The notes: generated from the letters alone by a model not told the origin. A stretch of 64,000 nt of DNA from an uncultured Bacteroidales bacterium (GCA_900317055.1 ONFF01000005.1:1-64000); one strand, 5' to 3'; positions 50,793-61,600 are shown, numbered from the stretch's first letter. Numbers and translations are program-made.

Positions 50793-53700
50793 ATGAGTCT
50801 ACAAAGAACAGCAGTAAATAATCCGGTGACGACGGCCTTGGTGTTTGTCGCCATCGCCATTTTCGGCATCTTCTCCCTGATGAATCTCTCCATCAACCAA
50901 TTACCTAACATGGAGACCAACTTCATCATGGTGATGACCTCCTATCCGGGAGCCAGTGCCGCCGATATCGAGACCAACATTTCCAAGACCTTGGAGAACA
51001 CGCTGAATGCCGTGCCCGACCTAAAGCACCTCTCCTCCACTTCGCGTGAGAACACCTCGGTGCTGTCGCTGGAGTTTGAGAGCGGCATCGACATTGAGAC
51101 CGCCACCAACAATGTGCGCGACAAGATCGACATGGTGCGCAACTACCTACCCGACGGCGCGACCAACCCTGTCTTGTTCAAGTTCAACGCAGAGGACATG
51201 CCTATCATGCTGCTTAGTGTGACGGCTGAAGAGAGTCTGCCCGCCTTGGACAAGATCATCGAAGACCGTGTCACCACGCCTTTGGCGCGTGTAAGCGGCG
51301 TGGGTACGGTGTCGGCCAATGGTGCCCCAAAACGTGAAATCCAGGTCTATGTCGACCCGAACAAGTTGGAAGCCTACAACCTAACCCTTGAAAGCATCTC
51401 CAATACCTTGGCCACCGAAAACCGAAATGTACCGGCTGGTTACATAGACATCGGTTCCAACAGTTACAGCTTGCGTATCCAGAAGGAGTTCACCTCTGCC
51501 AAGGAGATGGAGAATGTCATCGTAGGCTCACGTGGCACTGCACCTATTTACCTGCGTGATGTGGCTACCGTCAGAGACGGCTCTGAGGAACGTATTCAGG
51601 AGTCGTACAGCAATGGTCGCCAAGGTGCTACCATCGTCATCCAAAAGCAGACCGACGCCAACGCTGTCAACGTCATCAAAGGCATCAAGAAGCAGCTGAA
51701 AGTCATCGAACCCACCCTGCCCTCCGATGTCAAGCTGAATATCATTGTGGACGGCTCCACCTCTATCCAAAACACCATCAACAGTTTGCGCGACACCATC
51801 TTCATCACTTTCATCCTCGTGATGCTGGTCGTATTCATATTCCTAGGTCGTTGGCGCGCCACCTTCATCATCGTGTTGGCCATCCCGATTTCGTTGCTGG
51901 CTTCTTTGATTTACCTGTTTGCCACTGGCAACACCTTGAATATCATCTCCATGTCTTCACTGACCATCGCTATTGGTATGGTCGTGGACGACGCCATCGT
52001 GGTCTTGGAGAACATCACGACCCACATCGAACGCGGCTCGAAGCCCAAAGAGGCCGCCGTGCATGCCACCCAAGAAGTGCAGTTGTCAGTCATTGCCTCC
52101 ACTTTGACCATGTTGGCAGTGTTCCTGCCCTTGACAATGATCAAAGGTACCACAGGCGTGATGTTCAAGCAATTGGGTTGGATTGTGTCCATCATCATGA
52201 TTGTCTCCACCTGCGGTGCCCTTACCTTGGTGCCGATGATGTGTTCCAAGATGCTGGTGATGAACCCCCATCAGGGCAAATTACACAAAGCCATCTTCCG
52301 TCCCATCAACAAGGCTTTGGATGCCATCAGCAACGGCTATGCCCGTCTTATCGGTTGGTGTGTCAACCATCGTAAGGTGGTCATCTTTGGCATGTTGGGA
52401 CTGTTTATCTTGTCCGTCGTCTTCCTTGCCCCGACCTTAAAGACTGAAATGATGCCTAAGATGGATGAAGGCCGTCTGAGCATCAACATTGAGTTGCCGA
52501 CCGGTACGGGTCAAGACGTCACAGGTGCCTTTGCCAAGAGCCTTGCAGAGGATTTCATGGCCATCCCCGAGGTACAGATTTGTAACTATAGTTTCGGCCA
52601 GGCCGACTCCGACAACGCTTTTGCTTCGATGCGTAGCAACGGCACGCACATCATGTCGTTCAACCTGCGCCTCGGTACCAAAACCGAACGCCGCAAGGCA
52701 GGCTTGCGCAAGACCAGCGAGGTGGCTGATGAGATTCGCGCCAAACTCAATGCCATGCCTGAAATCAAGAAAGCCAATGTCAACGAAGGCGGTGGCGGTA
52801 TGGGCGGCATGAGCACGGTGCAAGTCGAGATTTACGGCTATGATTTCGAGACCACCGACCGAGTGGCCAACGAAATCGCACAAAAGCTCCGTGACCGTGG
52901 CATCCTGCAGGTCATCGTGGGTCGAGATGAATACACACCTGAGTATCAAGTCGACTTCGACCGCGAGAAACTGGCCCTCAACGGCTTGAACAGCACCACG
53001 GCTGCTACCTATGTCAAGAACCGCATCAACGGCTCAGTAGGCTCTTACTATCGTGAGGACGGTGAGGAATACGACATCCGCGTGCGCTACGCTCCCGAGT
53101 TCCGCAAGAGCATCGAGGACATTGAGGACATCAAGATCTACAACTCGTATGGGCAACCCGTCCGTGTAGGCGATCTTGGCGAGGTGGTCGAATCGTTGAC
53201 ACCGCCACAGATTCAGCGTAAGGACCGTGAACGTATGGTCAGTGTCACTGCCGTTGTCGGCAAGGGACAGGTGCTGAGTGATGTGGTAAAGATGTGCGAG
53301 GAAGTCATTGAAGACACCGCCATCCCGCCCGAGATCTTCCCCAAAATCGCTGGTGACTACGAGACCCAGCAGGAAATGTTTGGTGACCTGCTCACCTTGC
53401 TCATCCTCATCATTATCTTGGTTTACATCGTGATGGCCTCGCAGTTCGAGAACCTGATGAAGCCTTTTGTCATCATGTTCTCCGTGCCTTTCACCTTCAC
53501 CGGTGTGTTACTCGGCTTGTGGGCCACCAACACCGCCTTGGGTGCCATGGCCTTCGTGGGCATCTTGATTTTGATGGGTATCGTCGTGAAGAACGGTATC
53601 GTGCTCATCGACTACACCACCCTTTTGGAAGAGCGCGGCGTAGAAGTCAAGGAAGCCACTGTAAAAGCCGCCCGTTCGCGTCTGCGTCCTATCTTGATGA

Positions 53701-53927
53701 CCACGCTGACCACCGTCTTGGGTATGATTCCGTTGGCCATCGGTCGCGGCGAAGGTGCCGAGATGTGGAACTCCTTGGGTACCACTGTGGCCTGGGGTTT
53801 GACTGTGTCTACTCTTATCACCTTATTATTAATCCCTGCGCTGTATTGCTCGTTGGAGACAAGAGCGGTGCGTAGAAAGAGAAGAAAAGCTGAGGAAGCA
53901 TTGACGAAGACTGAAAATATTAGATAA
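50793..53927 (+). CDS. RND-family multidrug efflux pump
   Basis: A 1044-residue inner-membrane transporter with two large periplasmic loops and about 12 membrane helices. RND landmarks are present: LPNMETNFIMVMTSYPGASAADIE at the start, GMVVDDAIVVLENI in the fourth-helix region, and MGIVVKNGIVLIDYTTLLEERG late in the protein. It belongs to the AcrB/MexB-like HAE1 class. It is the third gene of the tripartite operon. Substrates (drugs, bile acids) are not deducible. Confidence 0.95.
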   Translation: MSLQRTAVNNPVTTALVFVAIAIFGIFSLMNLSINQLPNMETNFIMVMTSYPGASAADIETNISKTLENTLNAVPDLKHLSSTSRENTSVLSLEFESGIDIETATNNVRDKIDMVRNYLPDGATNPVLFKFNAEDMPIMLLSVTAEESLPALDKIIEDRVTTPLARVSGVGTVSANGAPKREIQVYVDPNKLEAYNLTLESISNTLATENRNVPAGYIDIGSNSYSLRIQKEFTSAKEMENVIVGSRGTAPIYLRDVATVRDGSEERIQESYSNGRQGATIVIQKQTDANAVNVIKGIKKQLKVIEPTLPSDVKLNIIVDGSTSIQNTINSLRDTIFITFILVMLVVFIFLGRWRATFIIVLAIPISLLASLIYLFATGNTLNIISMSSLTIAIGMVVDDAIVVLENITTHIERGSKPKEAAVHATQEVQLSVIASTLTMLAVFLPLTMIKGTTGVMFKQLGWIVSIIMIVSTCGALTLVPMMCSKMLVMNPHQGKLHKAIFRPINKALDAISNGYARLIGWCVNHRKVVIFGMLGLFILSVVFLAPTLKTEMMPKMDEGRLSINIELPTGTGQDVTGAFAKSLAEDFMAIPEVQICNYSFGQADSDNAFASMRSNGTHIMSFNLRLGTKTERRKAGLRKTSEVADEIRAKLNAMPEIKKANVNEGGGGMGGMSTVQVEIYGYDFETTDRVANEIAQKLRDRGILQVIVGRDEYTPEYQVDFDREKLALNGLNSTTAATYVKNRINGSVGSYYREDGEEYDIRVRYAPEFRKSIEDIEDIKIYNSYGQPVRVGDLGEVVESLTPPQIQRKDRERMVSVTAVVGKGQVLSDVVKMCEEVIEDTAIPPEIFPKIAGDYETQQEMFGDLLTLLILIIILVYIVMASQFENLMKPFVIMFSVPFTFTGVLLGLWATNTALGAMAFVGILILMGIVVKNGIVLIDYTTLLEERGVEVKEATVKAARSRLRPILMTTLTTVLGMIPLAIGRGEGAEMWNSLGTTVAWGLTVSTLITLLLIPALYCSLETRAVRRKRRKAEEALTKTENIR

Positions 53928-53930
53928 GCC

Positions 53931-54224
53931 ATGAAAGCCATCCTAATAACCTATAACCAAGCCTACTACGACGAAATCGCCAAGGTGCTGAACGACAACG
54001 GCACGAAAGGCTTCACCGAGTGGAACGAAATCAAGGGCCACGGTAGCGAGACGGGAGAGCCTCACTACGGCACCCATGCCTGGCCGACCTTGAACAATGC
54101 CATCATCAGCATCGTCGATGACGACAAGGTAGACGGCATCCTGAACCAGCTGCACGAAAAAGACCTCAAGACCCCAGATTTGGGGCTGAGGGCTTTTAGC
54201 TGGGGGATTGAGAAGATGGTTTGA
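53931..54224 (+). CDS. PG0541-family transporter-associated protein
   Basis: A 97-residue cytosolic protein starting three bases after the RND stop. It has a ferredoxin-like pattern (MKAILITYNQAYYDEIAKVL... IISIVDDDKVDGILNQLHEKD), similar in outline to PII-like regulators. Proteins of this type are regularly found after RND pumps in Bacteroidota. A regulatory or assembly role for the pump is inferred from position only. Confidence 0.8.
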   Translation: MKAILITYNQAYYDEIAKVLNDNGTKGFTEWNEIKGHGSETGEPHYGTHAWPTLNNAIISIVDDDKVDGILNQLHEKDLKTPDLGLRAFSWGIEKMV

Positions 54225-54288
54225 GGGATTTGTGCAGTTTCTGACTGCACGATTTGCGGCAGCTTGAAGTTATTTCGACGAATTACAG

Positions 54289-55326
54289 TTACAAGCTTCT
54301 CTCCTTTTCAATAAGTTCTTTTATAGCCCTGTCGTAGTCGCTCTCAAACTGAAGCATTTCTTTGCGTCTGTAAACTTCAAATTCCGATACTGCCTTTGCC
54401 TTGGCAGTTTCATGGCTAACTGTCCCATTCCCAATCAATGCAGGCCGGCCCGATACTTTCAGCAACTCGTCAAGTTTGTCAACCCACTCCTGCATCTTCA
54501 TGGGAATTTGCTGTAATGCTTGAATCTCGGCAAAATCCAGATACTGCGAAACTATCAGGTTGAGGAAGTTCAATTCCTGTTCCGTCAGATAATTCTTCGC
54601 AATCTGAACATCGTCTCGTGTGATATAGTTGCCTTTGAAGTTGGTCATGCCAACCATAGGTTTCTCAGCATCCACGCGCTCATAGATGACCTCTGCCGCA
54701 GTATGCTGGTGGGCTGCATAATGTAACTTGTTTTGAACAGTTGCAAAAAAGTTCTTGGTACAATCTGACCGTACATCATAGTCAATACTTGTGGCAAAAA
54801 TGTCGGTCACTTGCTGATAAAGGTTTCGTTCACTGCTTCTAATGTCACGAATCCGTTGCAAGAGTTCCCGAAAATAACGGCTTCGGTTGCCTTTCAGCCT
54901 GTCGTCATCCAATGTGTAGCCTTTCTGAATGAACTCGTGTAGGTGGACCGTAGCCCATTGTCTGAATCTCGTGGCGACTTGTGATTTCACCCTATAACCC
55001 ACCGCTATAATCATATCAAGATTATAGTGGCTGATGTTTCTTTTCACGCTGCGTTTTCCCTCGTTTCGAACTAACAAATATTTTTTGTGAGTTCGATTTT
55101 CATCCAGTTCGCCCTCCGCGTAGATTTGGTTGATATGGTGGCTGATGTTTTGCTGTGACGCATCAAACAATTCGGTCAATTGTTCGGCGGTGAGCCAAAC
55201 ATCATCTCCTTCAAAACGGACATTCACCCGACTCACGCCATTGTCGTCCTGATATATCAGGAAATCTTGATGTTTGATGATTTCAAGGTTATTGTTATCG
55301 GTTGTTTGGGATTTCATATTGATCAT
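54289..55326 (-). CDS. RhuM-family protein
   Basis: A 345-residue (or 342, from an ATG at 55317) protein of the RhuM 'virulence' family, recognised by the N-terminal DVWLTAEQLTELFDASQQNIS, HHINQIYAEGEL, and the NLDMIIAVGYRVKSQVATRFRQWAT block. The N-terminus looks like a DNA-binding motif. RhuM genes are common on mobile islands and near restriction systems; their molecular role is unknown. It is the last gene of the co-directional block and is less AT-rich than the RT gene before it. Confidence 0.88.
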   Translation of the reverse strand: MINMKSQTTDNNNLEIIKHQDFLIYQDDNGVSRVNVRFEGDDVWLTAEQLTELFDASQQNISHHINQIYAEGELDENRTHKKYLLVRNEGKRSVKRNISHYNLDMIIAVGYRVKSQVATRFRQWATVHLHEFIQKGYTLDDDRLKGNRSRYFRELLQRIRDIRSSERNLYQQVTDIFATSIDYDVRSDCTKNFFATVQNKLHYAAHQHTAAEVIYERVDAEKPMVGMTNFKGNYITRDDVQIAKNYLTEQELNFLNLIVSQYLDFAEIQALQQIPMKMQEWVDKLDELLKVSGRPALIGNGTVSHETAKAKAVSEFEVYRRKEMLQFESDYDRAIKELIEKERSL

Positions 55327-55368
55327 GCAGTTTGTAGGTAGTAGGAATTTCTGAGTTTATTTCACATT

Positions 55369-56895
55369 TTAACGGAATTCGTTTTTAATAAAAGATATTC
55401 TTTTCTCCTTTATTGCACGAAATTCTCCATTAGGCAAATCTGTTTTCGGCAAAACTTCATATATAAACAGCCAATATCTATCCATGTCATCAATGAGACT
55501 TTTGGCTTTTTCCTTAAACCTTTTCTTACCTTCCTTGATTTTACCTTTTTCTTTAGTTGTTTTAATATAGGATAATAGCATGAAAACACAATCCTCGCTT
55601 GCAAAGGAATCTTCAATATGATTATTTGATAAATCAAAACCGTATTTTATTGCCCAGTATAATGCGAAACTACAGGACTCATAAATACGCCTACTAACAC
55701 CCACATCATAAACGTCTTGGGCGATGTCTCTAATTGTTCCTTTTGAAATGCCGAAAGCTTCAAACACAAATTCTTCTAACCAATGAACCAAATACGGATA
55801 TAGACAAACGAGGTGATGAATAGTATTGATGTAATACGACATGGCTCGTTTGCCCAAATAAGTATTCGAAATAGTTTTAATGGCATAAGAATAAATCGAT
55901 AGATTATTTGAGCTATTTGCCAAACTGATAACTAAATCCAGATAAGCTTTTAATCTTTGAAACTTAAAAACTACTTTATTGTCTTCTGTTAAATCATTTC
56001 CGATGTAATAACTATTTATAGTTCCTACCCAATCTGAAGCTGATGATACAGGAAGTTTAATGATTTCTGTCTTTTTAGTATTTAATGCTAATTCATATTT
56101 TTTGAGACTTGCATTTAAATCTAACAAGAAGCGTTCTGCCTCATCATCCGAATTAACATAACAGGTAAAATCATCAATATTTCTAATATAGTCATAATTA
56201 GGAGACAAGTCTTGGTCAATACGACACAAAACAAGTTCAGAAAGAAGGTTTGATGAGTGCGGACCAATTAATAATCCATTGGTTTCTTCGTTTTTTATAT
56301 TGCGGACATAATAATCAAGCGTATTAAACCACAATGTTTTATCATCCTTGCTCTTTTTAGCTATTTCTTTTCCAACAATAGCCCACGAAAGGGAATGAGA
56401 ATATATACTTGGGAAACAATTTGAAATATCGGCAGAAACTCTAACTCTTTTCATAATTTGAAGCTTGTCAAGGAACATGGACAAAGAATAATCTTTGTCC
56501 GTGTAATGCTTATTCATCTCAAAAAGTTCATTTTTGTTTTTCAATTTTTGAATATGAATCTGACTAATCTTGTAGTTTTGGTTTGAAGTAGCTTCATTAT
56601 ATACGGCTCTCAATTCTTCCCAATGTTCTGAAATATGTTTGCAAAGATTTGAATATGCAAATGGATTAGGAATGGAAATCAAGCGGGGAATATTTGTATT
56701 CCTTGTTGTTTCGTATCTAATATAATCATGCCCCTTTTGCTCAAATTTCGGAAAACCCTTTGTTTTACAATAATTGTAAAAAGCCTCATTCGATAAAACA
56801 CTAGGTAACTTATCTGCAAACAATCCATAACCAAGAAGACCTTCCAACACATCTTCTTTGGATAATTCATTCATATAATCTTTATATGCCTTCAT
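55369..56895 (-). CDS. Abi/UG-like reverse transcriptase with C-terminal helical domain
   Basis: A 508-residue protein. RT motif A is VSADISNCFPSIYSHSL with catalytic Asp156; motif B is GLLIGPHSSN (207-216); motif C is RNIDDF with Asp241-Asp242. Asn replaces the aromatic residue of the usual YxDD. After the palm (about residue 340) comes a long helical domain (HHLVCLYPYLVHWLEEFVFEAFG...) as in AbiK-like and other unknown-group (UG) RTs tied to phage defence. There is no retron-type VTG and no intron maturase domain. It is strongly AT-rich compared with core genes. Function as an anti-phage RT is inferred from clade features and neighbourhood; the precise UG group was not determined. Confidence 0.85.
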   Translation of the reverse strand: MKAYKDYMNELSKEDVLEGLLGYGLFADKLPSVLSNEAFYNYCKTKGFPKFEQKGHDYIRYETTRNTNIPRLISIPNPFAYSNLCKHISEHWEELRAVYNEATSNQNYKISQIHIQKLKNKNELFEMNKHYTDKDYSLSMFLDKLQIMKRVRVSADISNCFPSIYSHSLSWAIVGKEIAKKSKDDKTLWFNTLDYYVRNIKNEETNGLLIGPHSSNLLSELVLCRIDQDLSPNYDYIRNIDDFTCYVNSDDEAERFLLDLNASLKKYELALNTKKTEIIKLPVSSASDWVGTINSYYIGNDLTEDNKVVFKFQRLKAYLDLVISLANSSNNLSIYSYAIKTISNTYLGKRAMSYYINTIHHLVCLYPYLVHWLEEFVFEAFGISKGTIRDIAQDVYDVGVSRRIYESCSFALYWAIKYGFDLSNNHIEDSFASEDCVFMLLSYIKTTKEKGKIKEGKKRFKEKAKSLIDDMDRYWLFIYEVLPKTDLPNGEFRAIKEKRISFIKNEFR

Positions 56896-56993
56896 AGTAT
56901 GTTGGACTCTATATATTTATTATATATTTATATTTTTTCTGGCAAAACCAAACCTGCCATATTATTTCGTTGAGATTGTTGCTATAATAGGTT
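56896..56993 (-). promoter_or_regulatory. AT-rich gap between NTPase and RT genes
   Basis: A 98-base spacer, far AT-richer than its flanks, with a GGCAGG...TTTTGCC hairpin possibility on the minus strand at about 56941-56958 and alternating AT runs. It could hold a promoter, a small structured RNA or only a spacer. Several defence RTs use a nearby non-coding RNA, so it deserves attention, but no specific fold is clear. Confidence 0.35.
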
Positions 56994-58400
56994 TTATTCA
57001 GAAACAAATCTTTTTAAAACTTTTGGCCAATCATCAAAACTATTGGGTGATTCTTCTCTTCCGTTGATCAAATAAGGTTGAATGCTATTGTTTTTAAACA
57101 GGCATGTTTCAGCATCGTAAACTCCCAAGCCTACTCTATAAAGTCCCTTATTCTCTACAACATTTTTACAATAAAAATAATCAGCGGTATTATTGCTAAA
57201 CAATAACATCAAATACCCAATTATATATCCAATCATCTCACTGCCAATTTCGTTGTATACATTTCTATACCCAGTAACCAAAAGCGTTTCATCTATACTA
57301 ATTCTTTTCATAATAACATACAACCTTAGTATACCAAGATGAATCTGTTTATTACGATAAATCGGGCGCTCTTTAATTTGACTATCAATGTTATCAAATG
57401 AATCCACAATTATTCTAATATTCTTTCCTAATAACACGTCATTAGAAATGACATTTTCAATGTATGTAAGAGGAAGTTCCGTAATGCTGGCAATCTTTTC
57501 TTGAATGAATTTGCATCGTTCTTCTTCAAGTGAATACTTGAAAAGACCTTTCGAGGCAAATTTCTGAATATATCCCTCAAAGTTTGTGTTTTCGCCATAA
57601 AAATGCTCGAATATCTTTCTCGTGTTGTTGTAATCCATAACAAACACAATATTGTCAAAATAGAACTTGTTGTAGAAGTAATTCCTTTTGTTTTGTATGA
57701 AATACTTTTCATCTGTATCAAGATGAGCAGAAAAGACATTCATGATTCTGAACAAATGAGCAGGATCTAATCTGTCCATGTCTTCAATCAATAAAACAAT
57801 CCTCTTTTTAGGATGTTTCATTTTATATTCATTGATACTGTCTTGTATTATTCTGGTTACTATATCTTCTTCTAGTACAGGAATCGTTTCAACTTTATCA
57901 AAGAATTCTTCCAAGGAATCAATAGATTTGTATTCTTTTTTCTTTTCAAGTACTTTTTCTTTTAGTTTAACAAGTAGCTTATTAGCAGAAAGAGCGGCCA
58001 ATATCCCTTTGGCAACTTGGGGAGAAGAATGAAGCTGATTGATGTACGACAACACACTTTCTGCAACGCCCATAAAGTTGTTTTGAATATAGAATGACAA
58101 TGCGGTTTTATCATCAATATCCAAATCTTCCGACAGCATTTCATTGACTGTGATTTGAAATAAAATGTCGCGTTTTATCAGTTCAAATATATCCTTGTTG
58201 TCAAGTACTTGATAATTTATCGGATGCAATGTAATAAAGACAAAACTCCTGTTGCGTTTTTTGATAAACTTCGACAAGAAATAGGTTTTCCCATCTCCGA
58301 ATTTTGCAGAAAGGATTGTTCTTGGATGCGATTTTAGATGAAAAGCAAATTCATCAATTTTGTTATCAATAGGAATCTCAAATTCAATCTTATTTTTCAT
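56994..58400 (-). CDS. KAP-like P-loop NTPase
   Basis: A 468-residue protein with Walker A SAKFGDGKT (31-39) near the N-terminus and a Walker B/DxDR motif LLIEDMDRLDP (203-213), matching the KAP NTPase group (usual pattern GxxGxGKT...DDLDR). No obvious transmembrane insertion is found between the two motifs, although KAP proteins often have one. The C-terminal half is helical and AT-rich in codon use. Its start overlaps the stop of the small gene before it by four bases, and the RT follows after 98 bases. Likely a sensor or effector switch of a defence module (inference). Confidence 0.75.
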   Translation of the reverse strand: MKNKIEFEIPIDNKIDEFAFHLKSHPRTILSAKFGDGKTYFLSKFIKKRNRSFVFITLHPINYQVLDNKDIFELIKRDILFQITVNEMLSEDLDIDDKTALSFYIQNNFMGVAESVLSYINQLHSSPQVAKGILAALSANKLLVKLKEKVLEKKKEYKSIDSLEEFFDKVETIPVLEEDIVTRIIQDSINEYKMKHPKKRIVLLIEDMDRLDPAHLFRIMNVFSAHLDTDEKYFIQNKRNYFYNKFYFDNIVFVMDYNNTRKIFEHFYGENTNFEGYIQKFASKGLFKYSLEEERCKFIQEKIASITELPLTYIENVISNDVLLGKNIRIIVDSFDNIDSQIKERPIYRNKQIHLGILRLYVIMKRISIDETLLVTGYRNVYNEIGSEMIGYIIGYLMLLFSNNTADYFYCKNVVENKGLYRVGLGVYDAETCLFKNNSIQPYLINGREESPNSFDDWPKVLKRFVSE

Positions 58401-58600
58401 ACAAGCATTTCTTTTACTGCGTAATAGGATTCTTTTACTGATATGGAGAACAAGCGACTTCCTCCATTCCTGTCACTTTTTACTCCAATGTGAACAGCTG
58501 TGTGCTCTACTGAAATACTAACAGATGCAATCCAATCAACATTGATTAGAACAGGTTTGCCATCATTAACCGCATCATGTAATTCGATAAATCTTGCCAT
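58397..58600 (-). CDS. 67-residue FlbD-like small protein
   Basis: A short protein (MARFIELHDAVNDGKPVLINVDWIASVSI... SISVKESYYAVKEMLV) whose pattern (start with an L/ELH strand, GKPVLINVDWI, VKESY..VKEML) recalls FlbD-like small domains. It starts ten bases after the fusion helicase stop and overlaps the NTPase start by four bases. It thus bridges the restriction-like and RT-NTPase parts of the block and may be a partner of either. Confidence 0.65.
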   Translation of the reverse strand: MARFIELHDAVNDGKPVLINVDWIASVSISVEHTAVHIGVKSDRNGGSRLFSISVKESYYAVKEMLV

Positions 58601-58610
58601 ATACTATTTA

Positions 58611-61600
58611 TTACTCCATCGCATTTATCCTCGATTCAATAAACGCTACTTCATCATCGGTCAAACGATATTTTGCATATAGTTCCTCATCTGTCCATGG
58701 CTTGCTGAAGTCTTGGAGAGGAACGAATTGATAAACAGAAGATGAAGTATGTTGCGTTCTCTTTTTGACAGAAACTAAATAACGGAAGAACCTTGTTTTT
58801 ATATAACTTATGATATTTTCACATTCAGACTTGGTAAAATGATGATTTTCTGCATCATACCCAATGCATAAATATGTTTGAGAACAAATACTGCCAGGCT
58901 CTCCATAGAATGGTCTACCTAGGACCATTGAATCTGTTCCAGAACCTCCTGCTTCGGGAATAAATACTTTGTGCAACGGTAGTGAGGCCTTGTTTTTTGG
59001 TATGTCTTCCTCGTGTATCCAACCATAACCTAATGCGCTAAGTTTCTTGTTGCAATAATATTTTATCTGATGTCTATCATCTTTTTCAACTGCGAAACCA
59101 TTCCATCTAGAACCAAGCAAGCCATCTTTATCAAAAAAGTGTTGAGGGCTGACCAATTCCGAGAAATTAGTTTCATTCATATACATTCCTTCAATGTCGA
59201 TTATTTTTTTGAATATTGAAGTGGCTCTAATGTCTCTAATAACAATTCCAAGGCCGTTAGCATTGAGCTCTTCCTCTCTAGTTGAAATTATCCCGTTTGT
59301 ATTGAGAGTGTAATGGCATTTTCCAGTATAATAATCGCTATACAGAAAATAATTAACTCCTCCTTTGATTTCAATACTACTATTGTCAAAACAGCTAGAT
59401 GCGTCCGTGAAATCACAGACGGTAATAAAGTGGTTGCCATTAATGTAGCCATCAACCCACTCGTCCGAAATACCTTGACCTGTTTTTGTCATCCATCTAC
59501 TTGGAGTAATTAAGGAAATATATTTAGGCTTGATTTCAACTGTTACATCAATGAGGGATGGATAAATTGCAGAAGCAAATGCAGCATTTGTGTTCGTGCT
59601 ATTTTCAGATGATCTGTTATCTTGATATGGAGGATTCCCTAATATTACATTGAATTTCATTTTCTTTAGTGTTTGGATGTGAGTTTCTTTGTCTTCACCA
59701 ATTAGGTCGTATGTGTTGAAATCAGCAATGATATTCTTGGCTGGTATGTCAAGCAATTTGAAAACTTTATTGGTGAACTCGTATGTGAGTGATGATGTCG
59801 GCAAAGCATAAATGTTTTCTTTGATGGCTTGTCCAAAGCGTTTATAAAGGGCACAAGCAAATTCACCCTGTTTGGATGCAATATCGAGAAAACGCGTCTT
59901 TTTATTTATGCTTTCTTCTGGCAATAAAGCAACCATATCTTCGGCCACTTTAGCAGGCGTAACGATTTCAGATGTCGATAGACGACCAAACTTTTTAAGT
60001 GCACGTTCAACTCTTACAAGTGGTTCGTGGGTCGTGTCGCTCAACAAGTCATTGATGTTGTTGATTTTGTAGTCCAAATCGCTCAACACAAATGGATTGA
60101 TGTGTTTCTGCAAGTATTTGAGTTGGTCGGTTTCCAATCCAACATTGCGCATGATACGCTTGTTGTTCTTGTTGCGCTTAGAGGATTGAATTACTTCATT
60201 CAACGATTTTACACAATCGTCAGTAAGCAAGGCGTAGAAAAGAATTTGCGCAAAGAAAGTGGCAAGACGTTTGTCAAGCCGGTCGTCATTGTCTTCATCA
60301 TTCTTGGTGGAGCCTTTTGCTGGCTTGTCACCACTTGATGCATCTTTTTCATCGTCGTCATCCGCGTTGTCGTAATCATCACCAGGGCCTTCATTTGGCT
60401 TGATGTTGATGCCTTTTTTGTTGTCAATGGGGTCAAGGCTTTTGATGATGTCCAACATGTTGGGGTCTTCAAGCAACTTGAAATCAGTGGGAACAGCTGT
60501 CGCTTCATCCATCACGGTGCGGTTGGCGGAATAGTCACGCACAGCATCCATGATGTTGGTGGGCGTAACCTGGGCTATTTTGCCTTTATTGATGACGATA
60601 ATGGGAGAAATTTCAAGCTCGCGTTTGAGACGTGTTTCCAATTCATCATTGCCGCGTTCATTGGTGTTGACATTGTAAATCTTCGATTTTTGCTCTTGCA
60701 TGAAAAACATACGGTTGGGGTCGAAGTCAACGAGCAATGTCTGCGGCTTCATGTTGTACTTGATTGTATTTCCGCTTTCATCTTTGTAGGTGGTGACATA
60801 CTGGTTTTGGAGGCGGAAAATCGCTTGGTCATATTCCTGAGGCGACGACACATCTTTCAAGAATATCATAGTGTCCCATTCGCGCACCGTGCTGCCAGTA
60901 AGCATTCGGTTGACGGTAAGCGTAATGGTTTTCTTGCCTTCGCTTTCCAGTTGCTTGATGTGATGTTTGATCTCCTCTGTGGTGTCAAAATTGCTTTCGT
61001 GGCCAGCGATATTGACCAAAGTATATTCATCCAGATTCTTGAACTCATCTTTGTGGTCGCCAATCAGTTTTTCCATCGCATCACATGAGGCACAGAAAGG
61101 CAAAACCATGACGATATGGCGACACATTTTGCCTTCTTTGAGTTTGTCGTAATCGAGGAAGCCGAGGAGATTCTCATCCTCAGCGTTACCATCAATGACC
61201 CGTAATAGGTCAAGCACTTCTTTTTCATGCACAAACAAGCGGTGCTTCTTTTCGGATGTGGTATCTTTGGAGATGGACTGTGGGCGGAACAACTCATTAA
61301 GTTGTGTAGTTTTGCCATCGTTTTTGAGTTGCTCTATCAGTGTCCGTGCTGATTCGCTTGGGTTGAAGGCGAAGCGAATCATCTGCGGGAAACCATAATA
61401 GGGATTGTCCCAATCTTGATAAGGTTTTTGCGTGTCAGGGTTGATATTCTCTTGCTCAATATCTTCTTTATGCTGACTATCCCATTCTTCCTTGTCGTCA
61501 ATGATGTCGGTGAATTGATAGAACGCCACAATATCTTCTTTCTTGAACTCGCTACCCATCAGGATTCGATATGGGGTACCTGAAAGGTGCAAAGTGGTAT

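Noticed and set aside
55369-56895. Retron or group II intron as source of the reverse transcriptase
   Set aside because: No VTG/NAxxH retron marks, no msr-msd-like repeat structure next to the gene, and no maturase or HNH domain. The C-terminal helical domain suits the Abi/UG group better.
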